Positions 13,401 through 25,379 of a DNA stretch of 64,000 bases are shown here, piece by piece. Origin of the DNA: Sphagnum compactum (Eukaryota > Bryophyta > Sphagnopsida > Sphagnales). Positions within the stretch are counted from its first letter, which is position 1. Each line of letters starts with the position of its first letter. The stretch spans positions 12,090,001-12,154,000 of the forward strand of contig OZ234498.1 of assembly GCA_965153455.1 (NCBI GenBank), read 5' to 3'. The notes beneath the pieces were generated by a model that did not search any database, was not told the origin of the DNA, and worked only from the letters and a program-made list of their open reading frames with translations. Position numbers and translations under genes: made by a program.

Positions 13401-13818
13401 GAGGTACATTGTTCTTGTCTACATCCCTTTTATGGTGTTTGAAACCAAGTTTTGAAAACCCAGACTGCATACTAGATGGTGCTCCTTCTGATATGTTCTG
13501 CAAGTCATATAGAGCATTTAGGCCCCGCTTTGAAGGAAGTTTAAATATTCTATTTGGTGACTTTTGGCACATACATACAGCTTATGTATTTCTCCTTTCT
13601 CATGTCACCAACTGTAGCTCAGCTATCTGCACACCTACAAACACTTTCTATATTTGGTTTATGTGCAGGTTACGTATTGTCCTGATTGTGGGAGAGCATG
13701 CAACTATGATTTGAAGAACATTTTAGGAGATGGTGAATTGATACGAGGGTCGGACTTTTACAATGATGTCTTTTCCTGCCTCTTTCTCAATGAATGTAAG
13801 CACATGTGTCCTCTTTAG
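7476..13818 (+). CDS. TTLL12: TTLL12-like protein (tubulin-tyrosine ligase family), 15 exons
   Basis: Exons read by eye: 7476-7745, 7906-8169, 8259-8383, 8596-8812, 9078-9203, 9377-9630, 10062-10169, 10372-10513, 10874-11039, 11372-11529, 11906-12229, 12440-12514, 12822-12894, 13246-13403, 13669-13818. All junctions keep phase with GT-AG introns and give about 869 aa. Residues 1-178 match the TTLL12 N-terminal region (FLIDHAWSFRL). Residues about 179-370 carry leucine-rich repeats (VTTLDLSDRHL, SLTSLNLQGN), which make the plant protein longer than the 644-aa human one. The C-terminal ligase fold follows: NQFPGE, WIVKPWNMAR, FDLRYIVLLRS, GVDIML and LLEVTYCPDCGRAC. Where active family members have an E-x-N magnesium site this protein reads E-V-T, so I infer a pseudo-ligase; TTLL12 itself is a cytosolic protein tied to tubulin and histone marks. 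ATG 7476 is the first methionine (MGVVMGF) of the homologous region; ATG 7488 is an alternative. The stop at 13818 gives the usual length. Confidence 0.9.
8482..8503 (+). repeat. Interstitial telomere-like repeat in TTLL12 intron 3
   Basis: Three consecutive TTTAGGG units, the plant telomere repeat, lie in intron 3 of the TTLL12 gene about 100 bases before the next exon. Such short tracts can mark repaired double-strand breaks. Confidence 0.85.
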
Positions 13819-16800
13819 TGATTTTGGCACATAGAGGCACTGTAAGTATCTGCAGTGGATTGCAAATTTGACCTAAAGGGTGGAAACCCACAACCAGTGG
13901 ACATGAGCCTGCACCGGTTCACCTCGTAACATAGTTTTGTCTTTGCAGTTTGCACTATGTTACAAGGTGAACAGGTGCAGGCGGATGATACTTGTCTTGA
14001 GACAATGGTTATGTTTATTGCTTCGATAGTTTCCATGCTAAAAACTTGTAGCATCATGCTTCGATCATGGTTGGTCTAAATCATCTTCACAACAGAGGTG
14101 CTGCCATGTAGGAGAAATTATACATATACAAATCAAGGGGTGTGATTCAACATCAAATGAAGTGCTTCTAAAGTTTGTAGAAAAAGGTTTGTATTTCAAA
14201 AGGGTTATTCCAAAAGTCTCAAAGATAATGTGAAGTCATTGTTGTGTTCTTTTCTTGATGTCATAGGCATCAACAAGAAATTCAAATCAATAATGTTTTA
14301 AGAACAGGAAATCAAAGTGATTGCATTTTATTTTCACTCAACACACTTCAATTGTCGTCATCGATTAAAGATTGAAAAAGATATGTGCAATGCAAATTCA
14401 ATCAACATGCAACCATAATTGAAGGCATTTTTTTTTTTTGGAAAAGGTGACAAATTGAATCAATCAAGTATAGGGATCTATTTAAAATGCCAATTAAGTA
14501 GGATTATGTATTTATATATTTAAATATTCACCTTTTTTAAATACATGGAGGACCAAGATACACAACTTACCCACCCAATAGTGGAAAATGTAAACCACGT
14601 AGTCCTAGGTAGACAATTAACCCACCTACTAGCACCTAGGTACTATAATCATAATATGTTTAGAACACATCAAAATACATAATATTTTTTATATTATGGA
14701 AGTTTCAAAATGCATTGAACTTAATAAATATATTTATTTAAAAAATTTATGAAATCTTTTAAAGTGTTTTTTATGATTTTTAAAAGCTTGATGGGTCTAA
14801 TAAAATCAAGGTGTGACATTCCTAGTGATACCACTCAAAGATAAGTTTGCTCAGTCATAATGTTATCAAACACTATTTTTAAATATTAACTTCAACCTTA
14901 TTATAGGAAAAGACATCCTATCACTTAATTGTTAGAATTCGATCTAATGTGTTTCAAGATATGCCACATGCAATTTGTCATTGAATCTGAAATTTTTTCT
15001 ACAACTAATTGATCTTATCTGACCTATAGAATGACTAGAAAGGCTTGTCGATATGCCTTAGGTGTGGTAAGTAGGAATTGGACTTTAAGATGAATAAGTC
15101 ATTGAAAGACAACCTTCCAAGGCTATTCTAGAACACACAAAATCATTTTAGTCATGTACAATGAACCCAAAAAAAAGAGCTTGATTTTAAGAATTTTAAA
15201 CCTATTTTGGGAATCATCATTACCTCCTTTGGCTTCCTTGTAACAATAGTGGTAATGGCCTCTATCTTTTTGAACAATTTCTATCTCTTCAAACCCCTAA
15301 ACCCTAATCTCTTCAAACAATTTCTAACAAAGAATGTCGATATGGTTTAACCCCTTATCACATTTGTAACAAAAATTAGTAACAATATTAGTTACAATGT
15401 CTCAAAAACAAGGTACATTAGATGGGCAAAATCTTGTTGTGATAAAAAAGCTTTTTTTCTTCATAATTCTCCCTTAATCCGTACTTTTTACTATTAGGAA
15501 TTCATTTAATCTTGTAGGAGATGGCAAGACATGCAAAATCTTTCATTTTGACATCCTCATTTCAAGAGTATCATCAAAACCACCAAGCACCATGGATGTA
15601 AGCTTAAAGACTGTATTAGCGATTGGGTTACCTTGATCCACTTCTAGAAAAGACATGCAAATATGTCGCAACTATAATTTATAAAATTGCAAACCTCAAA
15701 AAAGACATTGAAGATGTTTTGCACATTCCAAACTAATTTCAATGAAGGAAAATTCAACCTGAAGTTGTACCTTTTCCCTACACATGAAGCTCCAATGTAA
15801 TTAATGGTGGTTCAAAAGCAAAACATCTTTAACCCAACATTCATACACAACATTGGGTCAAATAGAGGGTTGCATTTTTCATTGGCATATTTTCCAAAGA
15901 ACTACAACTAGAACCCAATGCACCACATATGGTACATTCAACCACATTGAGTAACAAAGGATGTTTAAATACTATAAAACACACTTGCACATGGGGCACA
16001 AGTTGACAACCAACATCATTGGTTCCATTGTTCACATTGCAAGGTGTTCAATTGGTTGAAGGTTAGAAAAAATGTGCTTATTGAAATTCTTGTTTACAAA
16101 AAAGCCTTGCAACATACACTATTGTTTCTTTGCTCCTTCCAATTATGTTGTGGCTGAGATAATCATAAGGTCCGGGTCATGGCACTTAGACAAGAGTGCC
16201 CCATATTTGTTATCCTCAAGTGCGAGCGTTTGGGTGGAGTGGAATGAGTTGTTCAATTTTTTCATAACAGTTTTTATGATATCATTAACCCGTTGATATA
16301 GTTTTTGAATAAAATGTTAACCATTTTTTTTTTTGAGATATGCCATAACATAAAAATAACAAATTAGGGTTAATGTGAGCTTAGGTAATGGAGACCCATT
16401 GGTGGATAGTTCCCAATGCCATTTTCCATTGTGACCTCATGTACTGGATACCCATTGGTGGATAATTTCCAATGCCATTTTTTGCCATTCATAGATGTGG
16501 CCTATTTATAACATTTTTTTACATTATAAATGATTTTAAAATAAAAAAAGTCCAATCTATGGGTTTTTAAAAATAATGATGGAATTAAATTTTGTTGAGT
16601 TTATTTACAATATTTTCAAGTAATTTAATTTAGTTGCCACTATAACATGAGAAATTTTTAACAATTTAAAATTCTCCTATTGTTAGGGCAAGGAAAAAAT
16701 TGTTGAAAAAAAATCATTTCCTTTAAAATAAAATGATAGGGATTATTGTAATTTTCCTTGGGTATTCAAATTAATAGGTTACTTCACTATACATAATACA

Positions 16801-17395
16801 TACATAACCATGTAGTCACATGGTTGAGTAATGATGTAGGTGCATTGTAGTTGTAACAATGAGTAATGATACATGACTAAAAACATATATGACTACATGA
16901 TTAGAATTAGTCACAAATTGCCCTAATCATGAAAGACACATTTTGGTGTTGTGTTTTCTTCCATGTATTTTCGTTGGAGAATGCATTTATGTTGTTTACT
17001 TAGACATTAAAAAAATTAAATTGAGATTTCAAAAGGCTTTTAATAAAATTTTAAATAAATATTAAAGCCTATTGTGATCCTTACATTATTATAAAAGAGT
17101 AGTGAACTTTCCATTATGTTCACATATTCAAGTTTCAGAATGTAATTGACCTTTTCGATTAATTGACCATGGAAATGGGGTGCATGCACCTAGGAACATT
17201 AGTCCAAAAATGGGGTGGGGTGTGATTCACCAACCTAAATCAATATGAGATTTTAAAAATGAAATAAATTCACCACACCCTAATCATTCACCCTGCCTAA
17301 AGTTACATAATTATAGGATCAATATGTAATCATCATGTTTCACTACTAACGGATATAATCCACTATAATAAATAATATTTTTAATGTTATTATTT
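13819..17395. other. AT-rich intergenic region, no gene seen
   Basis: Downstream of TTLL12 there is no recognisable coding sequence. The only structure noticed is a two-copy direct repeat of about 59 bases near 16388-16485 (ACCCATTGGTGGATA followed by CCAATGCCATTTT). Short frames at 15841-16296 have no recognisable domain. Confidence 0.6.
16388..16485 (+). repeat. Two-copy direct repeat, about 59 bp
   Basis: ACCCATTGGTGGATA plus a TTCCCAATGCCATTTT-type segment occurs twice about 59 bases apart with a few mismatches. Confidence 0.75.
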
Positions 17396-17678
17396 TAAAA
17401 TACCTTAGGTTATTTTACCTTAGGTTATTTTTGGTTATTTTACCTTAGATAATTCTAAGGTATTTTACTTTATGTTATTATTAACTATTTTTGGTTATTC
17501 CAATTTAGGTTATTTCCAATTATTTTAGGTTATTTCACCTTAAGCTATTCTAAGTTAATCCATTATAAATTACAATAAATTATTTCACTTTAGATTAGTT
17601 TATGTTATTTGTACCATAAACTTTTATTGGTTATTATAAACTATTCCACCTTAAGCTATTCTTGACTATTATAGGTTA
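17395..17678 (+). repeat. Diverged TTAGGTTATT minisatellite, left block
   Basis: Degenerate copies of CCTTAGGTTATTTTA follow each other with a period of roughly 14-25 bases. The same repeat resumes at 19206 after an inserted element, so this block and the next were once continuous. Confidence 0.75.
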
Positions 17679-19205
17679 CTAGTGGGTAACCCGTGGCTAC
17701 GCCACTCCAGCCACCCCGAACGCTGCATCAAAGAAATGGTAAGTTGAAATTATGTTTCGTTTGTTTGGAAAATGAGAGAGAGATTCTTCTAAATGCTAAA
17801 GTGCAAATCCTTGCAAGTTTGAGAATTATTTGGGCGAACGATATCTGAATTCATGGAAGAAACCTAATATGATTGGTGGCACATCAATACACAGAAAAAC
17901 AACTAAATGACTGACAGATTTTTGATGATGCAAAATATTGTCAAGAAAACACATGTTCTAGAATCGATTTGAATTCCAGAATTTAGAATTTAGTGTCAAA
18001 ATTTTGTTAATTTTCCCAAAATTATAATAGTTTTGTCAAATTTAGTTTATTTATAGGTTAGTTTAGCCAAGTTTCAATTAACTTAGTTGGGTTGAATTTA
18101 ATTAGGCAAGTTTAAGTTAGTTTAATTAAATTTATTCTATTTTAGCTAAGATTAAATTAATTAAACCAACCTTAAACCCCCCCCATAATGAAATTGCAAA
18201 AAAAAATCAACCCCCTCACTCTCCCATCCATGTTCAACATATCAAAACAAAAAAAACCCTGACCCCCTTCCCCTCCTCCTTCCACATGTTAAATGAAGGA
18301 CGAAAAAAAAAAACATTAACTTGTACCCCCCCTCCCCCTCAAGAGTAAAATAAATTTTAAAAAAAAAATCAAGGCGCACCCCCTCCCCCTAAACAATGAA
18401 TAAATATAGGAAAGAGGATGGAGAAAGGAAAATAAAAATAAAAATTGCAACCTAACTTTAAACCCACCTTGAACGAAAAATTAAAAAATCTTTCATAACA
18501 TTACACCCCCCACCCCCCCTCTTAATTCAATTTAACTAATATTGAATTAGTAAAACCAACCCCACCCCCCATAATGGATTAAAAAAAACATCAACCCCCT
18601 TCCCTCCCCCTTCAACAAATTAAAAGAAAAAGAACCTTGACTCCCCTTCCCTCACCCCTAACCCAATTAAAAAAGGGTTTTAAGAAAAAAAAAAAAAAAA
18701 AAACTAACCCTCCCCTCCCATTTTCCCCCTTTCCATAAGTCAAATAAAAAAGAAAAAAAACATTAACCTCCACCCCCCTCCCCCTCAACAGTAAAAAAAA
18801 AATTTGATGAAAAAATGAAGGTGCACCCCTTCCCCCTAACTGCCGTAAAACCAACCCCACCCCCCATAATGCTTTAAAAAAAAAATCAACCCCCTCCCCT
18901 CCCCCTTCAACAAATTAAAAGAAAAAGAACCTTGACTCCCCTTCCCTCACCCCTAACCCAATTAAAAAAGGGTTTTAAGAAAAAAAAAAAACTAACCCTC
19001 CCCTCCCCTTTTCCCCCTTTCCATAAGTCAAATAAAAAAGAAAAAAAACATTAACCTCCACCCCCCTCCCCTTCAACAGTAAAAAAAAAAATTGATGAAA
19101 AAATGAAGGTGCACCCCTTCCCCTTAACTGCCGCTGGTTCCGGCGTAATGTTAAAACACAGAACGTCTTGTGACACACAGACACCATGTTAGCTTTTATT
19201 ATAGG
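17679..19205 (-). mobile_element. Probable non-autonomous Helitron (1.5 kb)
   Basis: Read on the minus strand, the 3' end has a hairpin (GTGGC, loop GTA, GCCAC), then about 10 bases, then CTAG followed by a host T. This is the classic Helitron 3' terminus. The minus-strand 5' end is AACCTATAATAAAAGCTAAC, only loosely like the usual TC start. The element interrupts a TTAGGTTATT minisatellite present on both sides. It has no coding capacity and its interior is a C-rich/A-rich repeat. The 5' boundary may be off by a few bases; a coincidental hairpin in repeat DNA is the main alternative. Confidence 0.5.
18172..19135 (+). repeat. 296-bp tandem duplication inside the Helitron-like element
   Basis: A unit with AAACCAACCCCACCCCCCAT, CTTGACTCCCCTTCCCTC and GGTGCACCCCTTCCCC occurs nearly identically at about 18550-18845 and 18846-19135. 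A third, diverged copy lies at about 18172-18400. The near identity of the last two copies points to a recent duplication. Confidence 0.8.
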
Positions 19206-20470
19206 TTATTCCACCTTAAGTTATTTTAAGTTTTTTTATCTCAAGTTATTTTCAATTACTACAAGTTATGTTGTGCGTTTCAATGTTAGTTCCTATAACC
19301 ATCGTTGTCAACATCCATAAACAAAAAACATAACACTTGATAAACTTAATACATCCATCCAAATGATTCAAAACAAACTCATTTGCAACAAACAAAAATC
19401 CAAACCCAAAACACACAAATCCACACACACCAATGTGCAACTGTGAAACTTACATAACAAAAATATAAAAAATTGTACAACATACAAACCAATGTGCTAT
19501 GGAATAACAAATGAGCAAAAGTGATTTGAAACCAATCACAAATGGATTATATCCCAAACACAAAATGTTTGGAACCGTGTTCCCATTGGAACCAATTTCA
19601 AACCAATTACCCTAAATTACCTATTGTAACTATGGTAATGATGATAACTAAAATAAAAACATGTAACTATCACAAAACTTTTGACATCTATTGTACTTTA
19701 TGCTATCTTAAGCTATTTTACCTAAGTTATTTTTGAATATTCTAAATTATTCCACCTTAGGTTATTTTATGTCATATTACCCAAAGCTATTTTTGACTAT
19801 TTTAGGCTATTCTATCTTAGGTTATTTTAAGTTATTTTCAACTTATCTAGGTTATTTCACCTAAGGAATTATAAGTTGTTTCACTTTAAATTATTCTAGG
19901 TTATTTTACAATATGTTTATTATCGATTATTATACATTTGGTCTATTTTAAATATTCTACCATACGCTATTTTAAGTTATTCCACCTTAAGCTATTTAAA
20001 GTTATTATAAACTATATTTTAAACTATTTGAGGCCATTCTAAATTATTCTGCCTTAGGTTATATTTTGGGTTATTATAACATATACCTATAATAGTTGAA
20101 AATAACATAGGGTGAATTAACTTATAATAACATAAAGTGGAATAATATTAAATAACCAAAAAATAATTTAGGTTAAAATAACAAAACATAACATGGGTTA
20201 CCTTAAAACTAAAATAATGGGGATTAACTTAAAATACATAGCCTAAAATAGCCTAAGGTGGAATAACTTATAATAATGGAAAATTACCTAGGGTAGAATG
20301 ACCTAAAATAACTTAATGTGGAATAATTTAAAATAGACGAAAATAACTTAGGTTAGAATAATTTAAAATAACCTAAAGTATTATAGTTCAAAATAACCTG
20401 AAGTGAAATAAACTATAATAATTTAGAGTGGATTAACTTATGAGAGTTGAAAATAACCTATAATAGTTTA
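19206..20470. repeat. TTAGGTTATT minisatellite with inverted halves
   Basis: From 19206 to about 20085 the plus strand carries TTATTTTAAGTTATTCCACC-like copies. From about 20090 to 20470 it carries the reverse complement (AATAACCTAAGGTGGAATAA). The switch makes a large imperfect foldback with arms of roughly 0.4 kb centred near 20088. Confidence 0.7.
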
Positions 20471-21779
20471 AAATAACTCAATGTCGACGACATTCATGGT
20501 TAGGGTATTATTTTTTGGACATAGGACTCAAGGACATTTTTTTTGTTATCTTCCAAATACAAAATTTACATGGAATAAATTTAAGGTCAAAATATTGGAT
20601 AACTCAAATTATGTTAATTTTCATGGTGGTGGTGATTTTTTGCTTGCGTATGTAATGATGTGTCAATATTTTGGTAAAAAACCATAAATGTAAAAAATGA
20701 ATACATAAGTTTTTACAAACAACTTAACATTTGTTTTGTATGTTCATTTCCTACACATGTTGTTGACATTTGGATCCACAATTTTTTTAGCTTAGTGAAT
20801 AAAAAAATCAACCAAATGGTTTAAAAAAAATCATTTTCCTTGTAGCCCATTTTTCATAATGGATTTTGTAGCTTTTGAAATTCTTATATCATATATTATT
20901 TAATCAAATGCATTATATGAACATTGCCAAACATATATATATAATGCATGCATTATTTATCCGTGAAAGAAAAATGAAATCAATTGCATTATTTTATATT
21001 CCTTTAACATGAAAATTATAGTTAAGACAAGGATTCAAATTATTTAAAAGAACTGAAAAGTACATCTATGTTGTATCCAATTTATTTTTGGATTTTTCAT
21101 TAGATTAACGTGGCAACATTCTAATTAAAATCATACACCTATCCATTATAATCATGAAGTACTAAATGTAATAAAAATTTAAAAATCTAAATGCCAAAGT
21201 AGAAAAGCATCTCTCATCCTCCACACTACCAACTATCTACACCATGGCCAATTTAACCAATTTCAAATATTCTAGGAAATTAAAAATATATATTCGAGAT
21301 ATTGTCACAAGGCATCACATTTTGGTTAAAGGATTCAAATCAAAAGGAGGTGCCATACATGCTGTTGCATTTGACTTCATTGTGATTTTAAACATGCCCT
21401 ATTGGTAATCAAAGTCACTACGATTGAATAATCCACCCACCATCATATCTTAGTCATCCACCTCGTGGGTTTTGCTTAAGCAGAAAGCTGATTAATTAAC
21501 TTGAAGGTGTTTGACAAATGTTGCAAATAATTTAGCTGCATCTAGTATTAGGGATACACAAACCCAACAACATCCATGACACCATGGGCTGGAAACCTAA
21601 TTCAAGCTCTCAAACCAAAACTTCTCCAACACCTATCAAAACAAATAAGACCATGGACTTATTGCCTACATGAAGGTGAGAAAACAAATATAAGAATTGG
21701 AAAAAAAATTGGGGCAAAAGGTTGAAAGGTAGAAAGTTGCAAGGCTTACCTTTGCATTGGTTCTTCACCAATGATTCAA
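20471..21779. other. AT-rich intergenic region, no gene seen
   Basis: No recognisable domain was found on either strand. The stretch after 21600 may hold the decayed C-terminal end of the neighbouring hAT-like transposase, but I could not align it with confidence. Confidence 0.5.
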
Positions 21780-24040
21780 CAATAACAAAGACATCCTCTG
21801 TTACCATAGAAAGCACTGTGGTCTCCAAAACTCAATGAATTGCCCAAACTTGCTGGCCATTGCATCAACTATCCAACGCATGTGGATATTTTCATGCTTC
21901 AATTCCAATAATGATTTGAAAGCCCAAAAACTATCAACATTGAACTTAGAAGTCTAATCGCAGTTCATGTTATGAACATCACATTGACAAACCTTGATGG
22001 TTGCCACCAAATCACACACAAACACATTTATAGATTGTGCAAATTTGATGAAAGCATGCACACATTCCAACAAGGGCAAAATGTAAGCAAGTTTAAGCAA
22101 AGTATGGAGGTTACAAAAGTGTTCATAATTCAACATAGCTTGTTAGTTTGTAGTGCTGTCCAAGGCCATCTTCACAAGCAAAGTTTTGTATTCTGCCATA
22201 ACTTTCTTGCTAGGGTTCAACATTAAAATCCACCTTGTCTTCACATTCTAAAAATTTTTGTTCCCCTTTATTACCATGAGTTCCACAATCTTAGTGAACT
22301 CCAAATGCTTCTTAGGTGAATGGGCAAAATAAAAGTACAAACATTGTAGCAAACTCTTTATCTACACCACCAAAACTAGTCCTGATAATGTTTGGATAAC
22401 CAAATTAGTGCGGTGGGCCATACAATAGAAGGAGAGGCATAGGTGTCATGAATTTATTTTGTAACACCATTCTTTATGCCTTGAAAGACATTAACACCAT
22501 CTGCCCCAAAACATATGAGCTTTTGGGCAATCTTATCTTTTAACAAAACCCCACTAGTTGTCAACGTTTCCATAATGACCTTGGTTAGCTTATTATTTCC
22601 CTAACCTTTCAATCATTCTGTCCAGAGAAATGAAAATTGGAATCCTTACTGACGCGCTCCTTGGTCCCGGGGTGAACCCACTTGAGGGTTCACCAATGCG
22701 AAGTTGCGGAAAGTTGGGACCAAAAGGCACGCTCTCGACTTCCAACTCTAGAAAGGGGTAGAGGGTCGAGTTGGAAGCCCCGGGATTAGACTAGGAAGAA
22801 GGACTAGATGATCAAGCTTGAATCTGCATCCAAAAACCAACCACGGGAGGTTAGTTTAGCATTCGGGACACCCTTTGGTGTTGGGACTCGCCACGGGCAC
22901 TTGGACACACAAGACTCACCACGGCCCGGATTCGGGGGAAGCCACCACCTTCCCCCTTATAGTTATCTCTGCAGCTCGCCGTGGAGGCTACATCTAAATG
23001 GCACATTTTGTTGGGAGTCTCGAAATGGAGTCCCGAAATTGTCCCGGTTGAACTCCCGGAACTTTGAACGGCCATAACTCCCGACTGCAGAGTCCGATCG
23101 CCACGAGGTCTAAACCGAAGTTGTAGCCCTTGTCGAGATCTTTTCAACGCCATGTCGCACTCTCAAATCGGATGTCGGGAAGAGGTCGATTCCCGACTTT
23201 TAGTGGTCGGGAGTCAAACTACCAGTTTGACTCCCGGCCCTTCTTTTGCCCATAACTTGGGCTGTAGGAGCCCAAATGACCAATGCGAGGCCATTTTCGA
23301 TATCTACGTTTCAAGACCTTTGCAATGACACCAAGAACATCCCAATGCAAGGTGTTTTGGGCCTTGCTGTCGAGCTCTGAACATTCGGGAGTCTCGGAGG
23401 ACTCCAAACCTCCAACTCTTCCAAGTGTTGGGCTTCACCCCCACACTTGGACAAAGTGGGGTTGCGACACTTACCCAATTTTGCATTATGTAGTAATGGA
23501 TAGACAACTAGGATTGGATATCAACTTGGTTATCAACTGTAGAAATTTCATCACAATTAAAAACCATATAACAAGCTGCCCCCATTGCTACCCTAGTTGC
23601 CCTTAGAACCTCTTGATGCATGAATTTTACCATTGTCCAGTTGGAGTTATAATTCCAATTTTTTGAATTGTTTTTTGGCACTTGCATGAACCGAAACAAA
23701 GGCCTCATTGCTTCATATTCTAACATGGGACATCCTTGCTGCAACAAGTGCAAGATAGTAGCAAATTACACAACTTTTTGAACCTTTTCTCCAACTTCAC
23801 CATTTGCAACTTGGGTAGCAATAGGTTCACGATTGTGAGAAACAAACAATTTATGATTCTTAGCATGTTTAAAATCCTTCGAATAATACCAATCCACTTT
23901 CTTCACATCAGTCCTAATGTTTTTTTTAGTCTTTTTACGACTTACATGCTGACAAAGGAAATCCCACTTAGGAAGTAACAACTTATCCTTCCCTTCCACC
24001 TCACTAAATTTTGCATTTGATAGTATGCAAATTGCCATTT
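21780..24040 (-). pseudogene. hAT-like transposase (ZNF862-type), broken
   Basis: On the minus strand, pieces of a hAT-superfamily transposase-derived protein appear in order. A CxxC-type N-terminal zinc finger comes first (PKWDFLCQHVSRKK, DWYYSKDFKHAKN, 24038-23770). It is followed by YMVFNCDEISTVDNQ (about 23560), then HYYIMQNWVR at the LTR insertion. Past the LTR come RIPIFISLDRMIE, KLICFGADGVNVFQG (about 22500), VKTRW-MLNPSKKVM (about 22240) and FAQSINVFVCDLVATIKV (about 22010). Several in-frame stops and frame changes are present and an 820-bp LTR sits inside it, so it cannot make the protein. The family cuts and pastes DNA through an RNase-H-fold domain. The assignment rests on remembered family motifs. 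Confidence 0.75.
22650..23469 (-). mobile_element. Solo LTR with perfect 5-bp target duplication
   Basis: On the minus strand the element begins TGTCGCAACC and ends GCGCGTCA, giving TG...CA ends over 820 bases. Both sides carry CTTAC (22645-22649 and 23470-23474), the 5-bp duplication made by retroviral-type integration. It is clearly richer in G+C than its AT-rich surroundings and has no gag-pol, so it is a recombined solo LTR. It lies inside the hAT pseudogene: removing it with one CTTAC copy restores a continuous reading frame, so the boundaries are supported independently. Confidence 0.88.
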
Positions 24041-25379
24041 GACCTTACACACAATTTTGCCCAAGGAAGCTTAGCAACCCAGGAACCTTGAAATTTCATG
24101 GTTGCATCATAATTCTTTTTCTTGATTCCTAGCTTAGACTAGGCAATAGGCAAACCTTCTTTAGGGGGGTGGAAGACTTTTTCAAAGACATAACAATATG
24201 TTTATATTCATTTGAAGGATTAAAATTGCCAAGAGAAAAGAAGTTGTTGTTTCATGAAATAAGATGTACCAAAAAAAACATTGAAGGAAAGGTCTAGTAT
24301 GCTTTCAAAACAATTGTAGAAAATAACTTCGGCATAATTGGCACATCCTGATCCCATTCACTATAACATCATGATTGATTCCACTAAGAAAGCATTGATG
24401 AAGCTTGAAGGTCAAACCATCACAAATAAAACTCGCCTGAAATCATTCGTAATGCATCTCGTTGAGTAATAGCGACAACATTGCACCAAATTGACTTGAA
24501 GCTTCGAGCTATTGACTAGCAACCATTGACTTTGCACGATGCACATTGCACAACGAGCCTCACAATGGACCTCTATCCTACACATCATAATGAAGCACAA
24601 AAGTGCTTTCAAATTCCCATCAAGTAGCAACAACATTGTAGCAAAATTGCAACTCAAATTGAACCACTGACCAACAAGTTGCAAACAATAACTATGCATA
24701 ATGCACACTACATAGTACACAATGTGATAATGAACATCACACGTTACAACAAACCTTTGTCCTACACATTACAATGAAACACAAAAGTGCCTTGAACCTT
24801 CAATTCCACAACAAAAAGACACATCAGGTTTGACACAAGAAGTATTCCCCTCATTGATGTGAGCTTGAGAGAAACTTCAATGCTAACTCCAAACTCCAAC
24901 ACAAGCAACGATTTGATTGTTAAACTGCATGTTGCATCCTTGATGCACAATGCACATATCAACTATAATGAAATGCCTATGGTTGGCAAATACAAACGAA
25001 GCTCCACAACTCTTTGGCGACATGGCATCGCTGAAGGGTAGGACTTGACGAGAAGACGTGAAAGCTCTTGCTGATGACCTCCTGCAACTATTGTGCAAAA
25101 AATTCGATGATGGGGAGAAAGACATTCTCATAAATAGGCAAAATCAATGGGTGAAGATGTCGCTTCTAGGCGAGATCAACGACCGACTTCATTGCTACTT
25201 GACAACACTCTAAATAGTTTAGGGTTTGGATAGGCCAATTGGTGCTGTCATCAGAGAGCTTTCTGGCCCATCCCATCCATCGCCAGATGCTTTCTGGCGA
25301 GCTTTCATCATTTGACCCCCCCTTTTTTCCTTTGTACCAGGAGCTGCCATTTTTCTAAAGTAGATCACCCTAGGGCCTG
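24041..25379. other. Intergenic region with a weak internal duplication
   Basis: No gene recognised. Segments near 24500-24610 and 24640-24790 share phrases (GACTTTGCACGATGCACA versus AACTATGCATAATGCACA, and CACAAAAGTGC), which suggests an old tandem duplication. The part after about 25000 is richer in G+C and could be the decayed 5' part of the TTLL12 pseudogene, but no exon could be matched. Confidence 0.45.

Noticed and set aside
18612-19187. Minus-strand frames rich in Phe and Gly
   Set aside because: They come from poly-A and C-rich low-complexity sequence inside the Helitron-like element and are duplicated with it.
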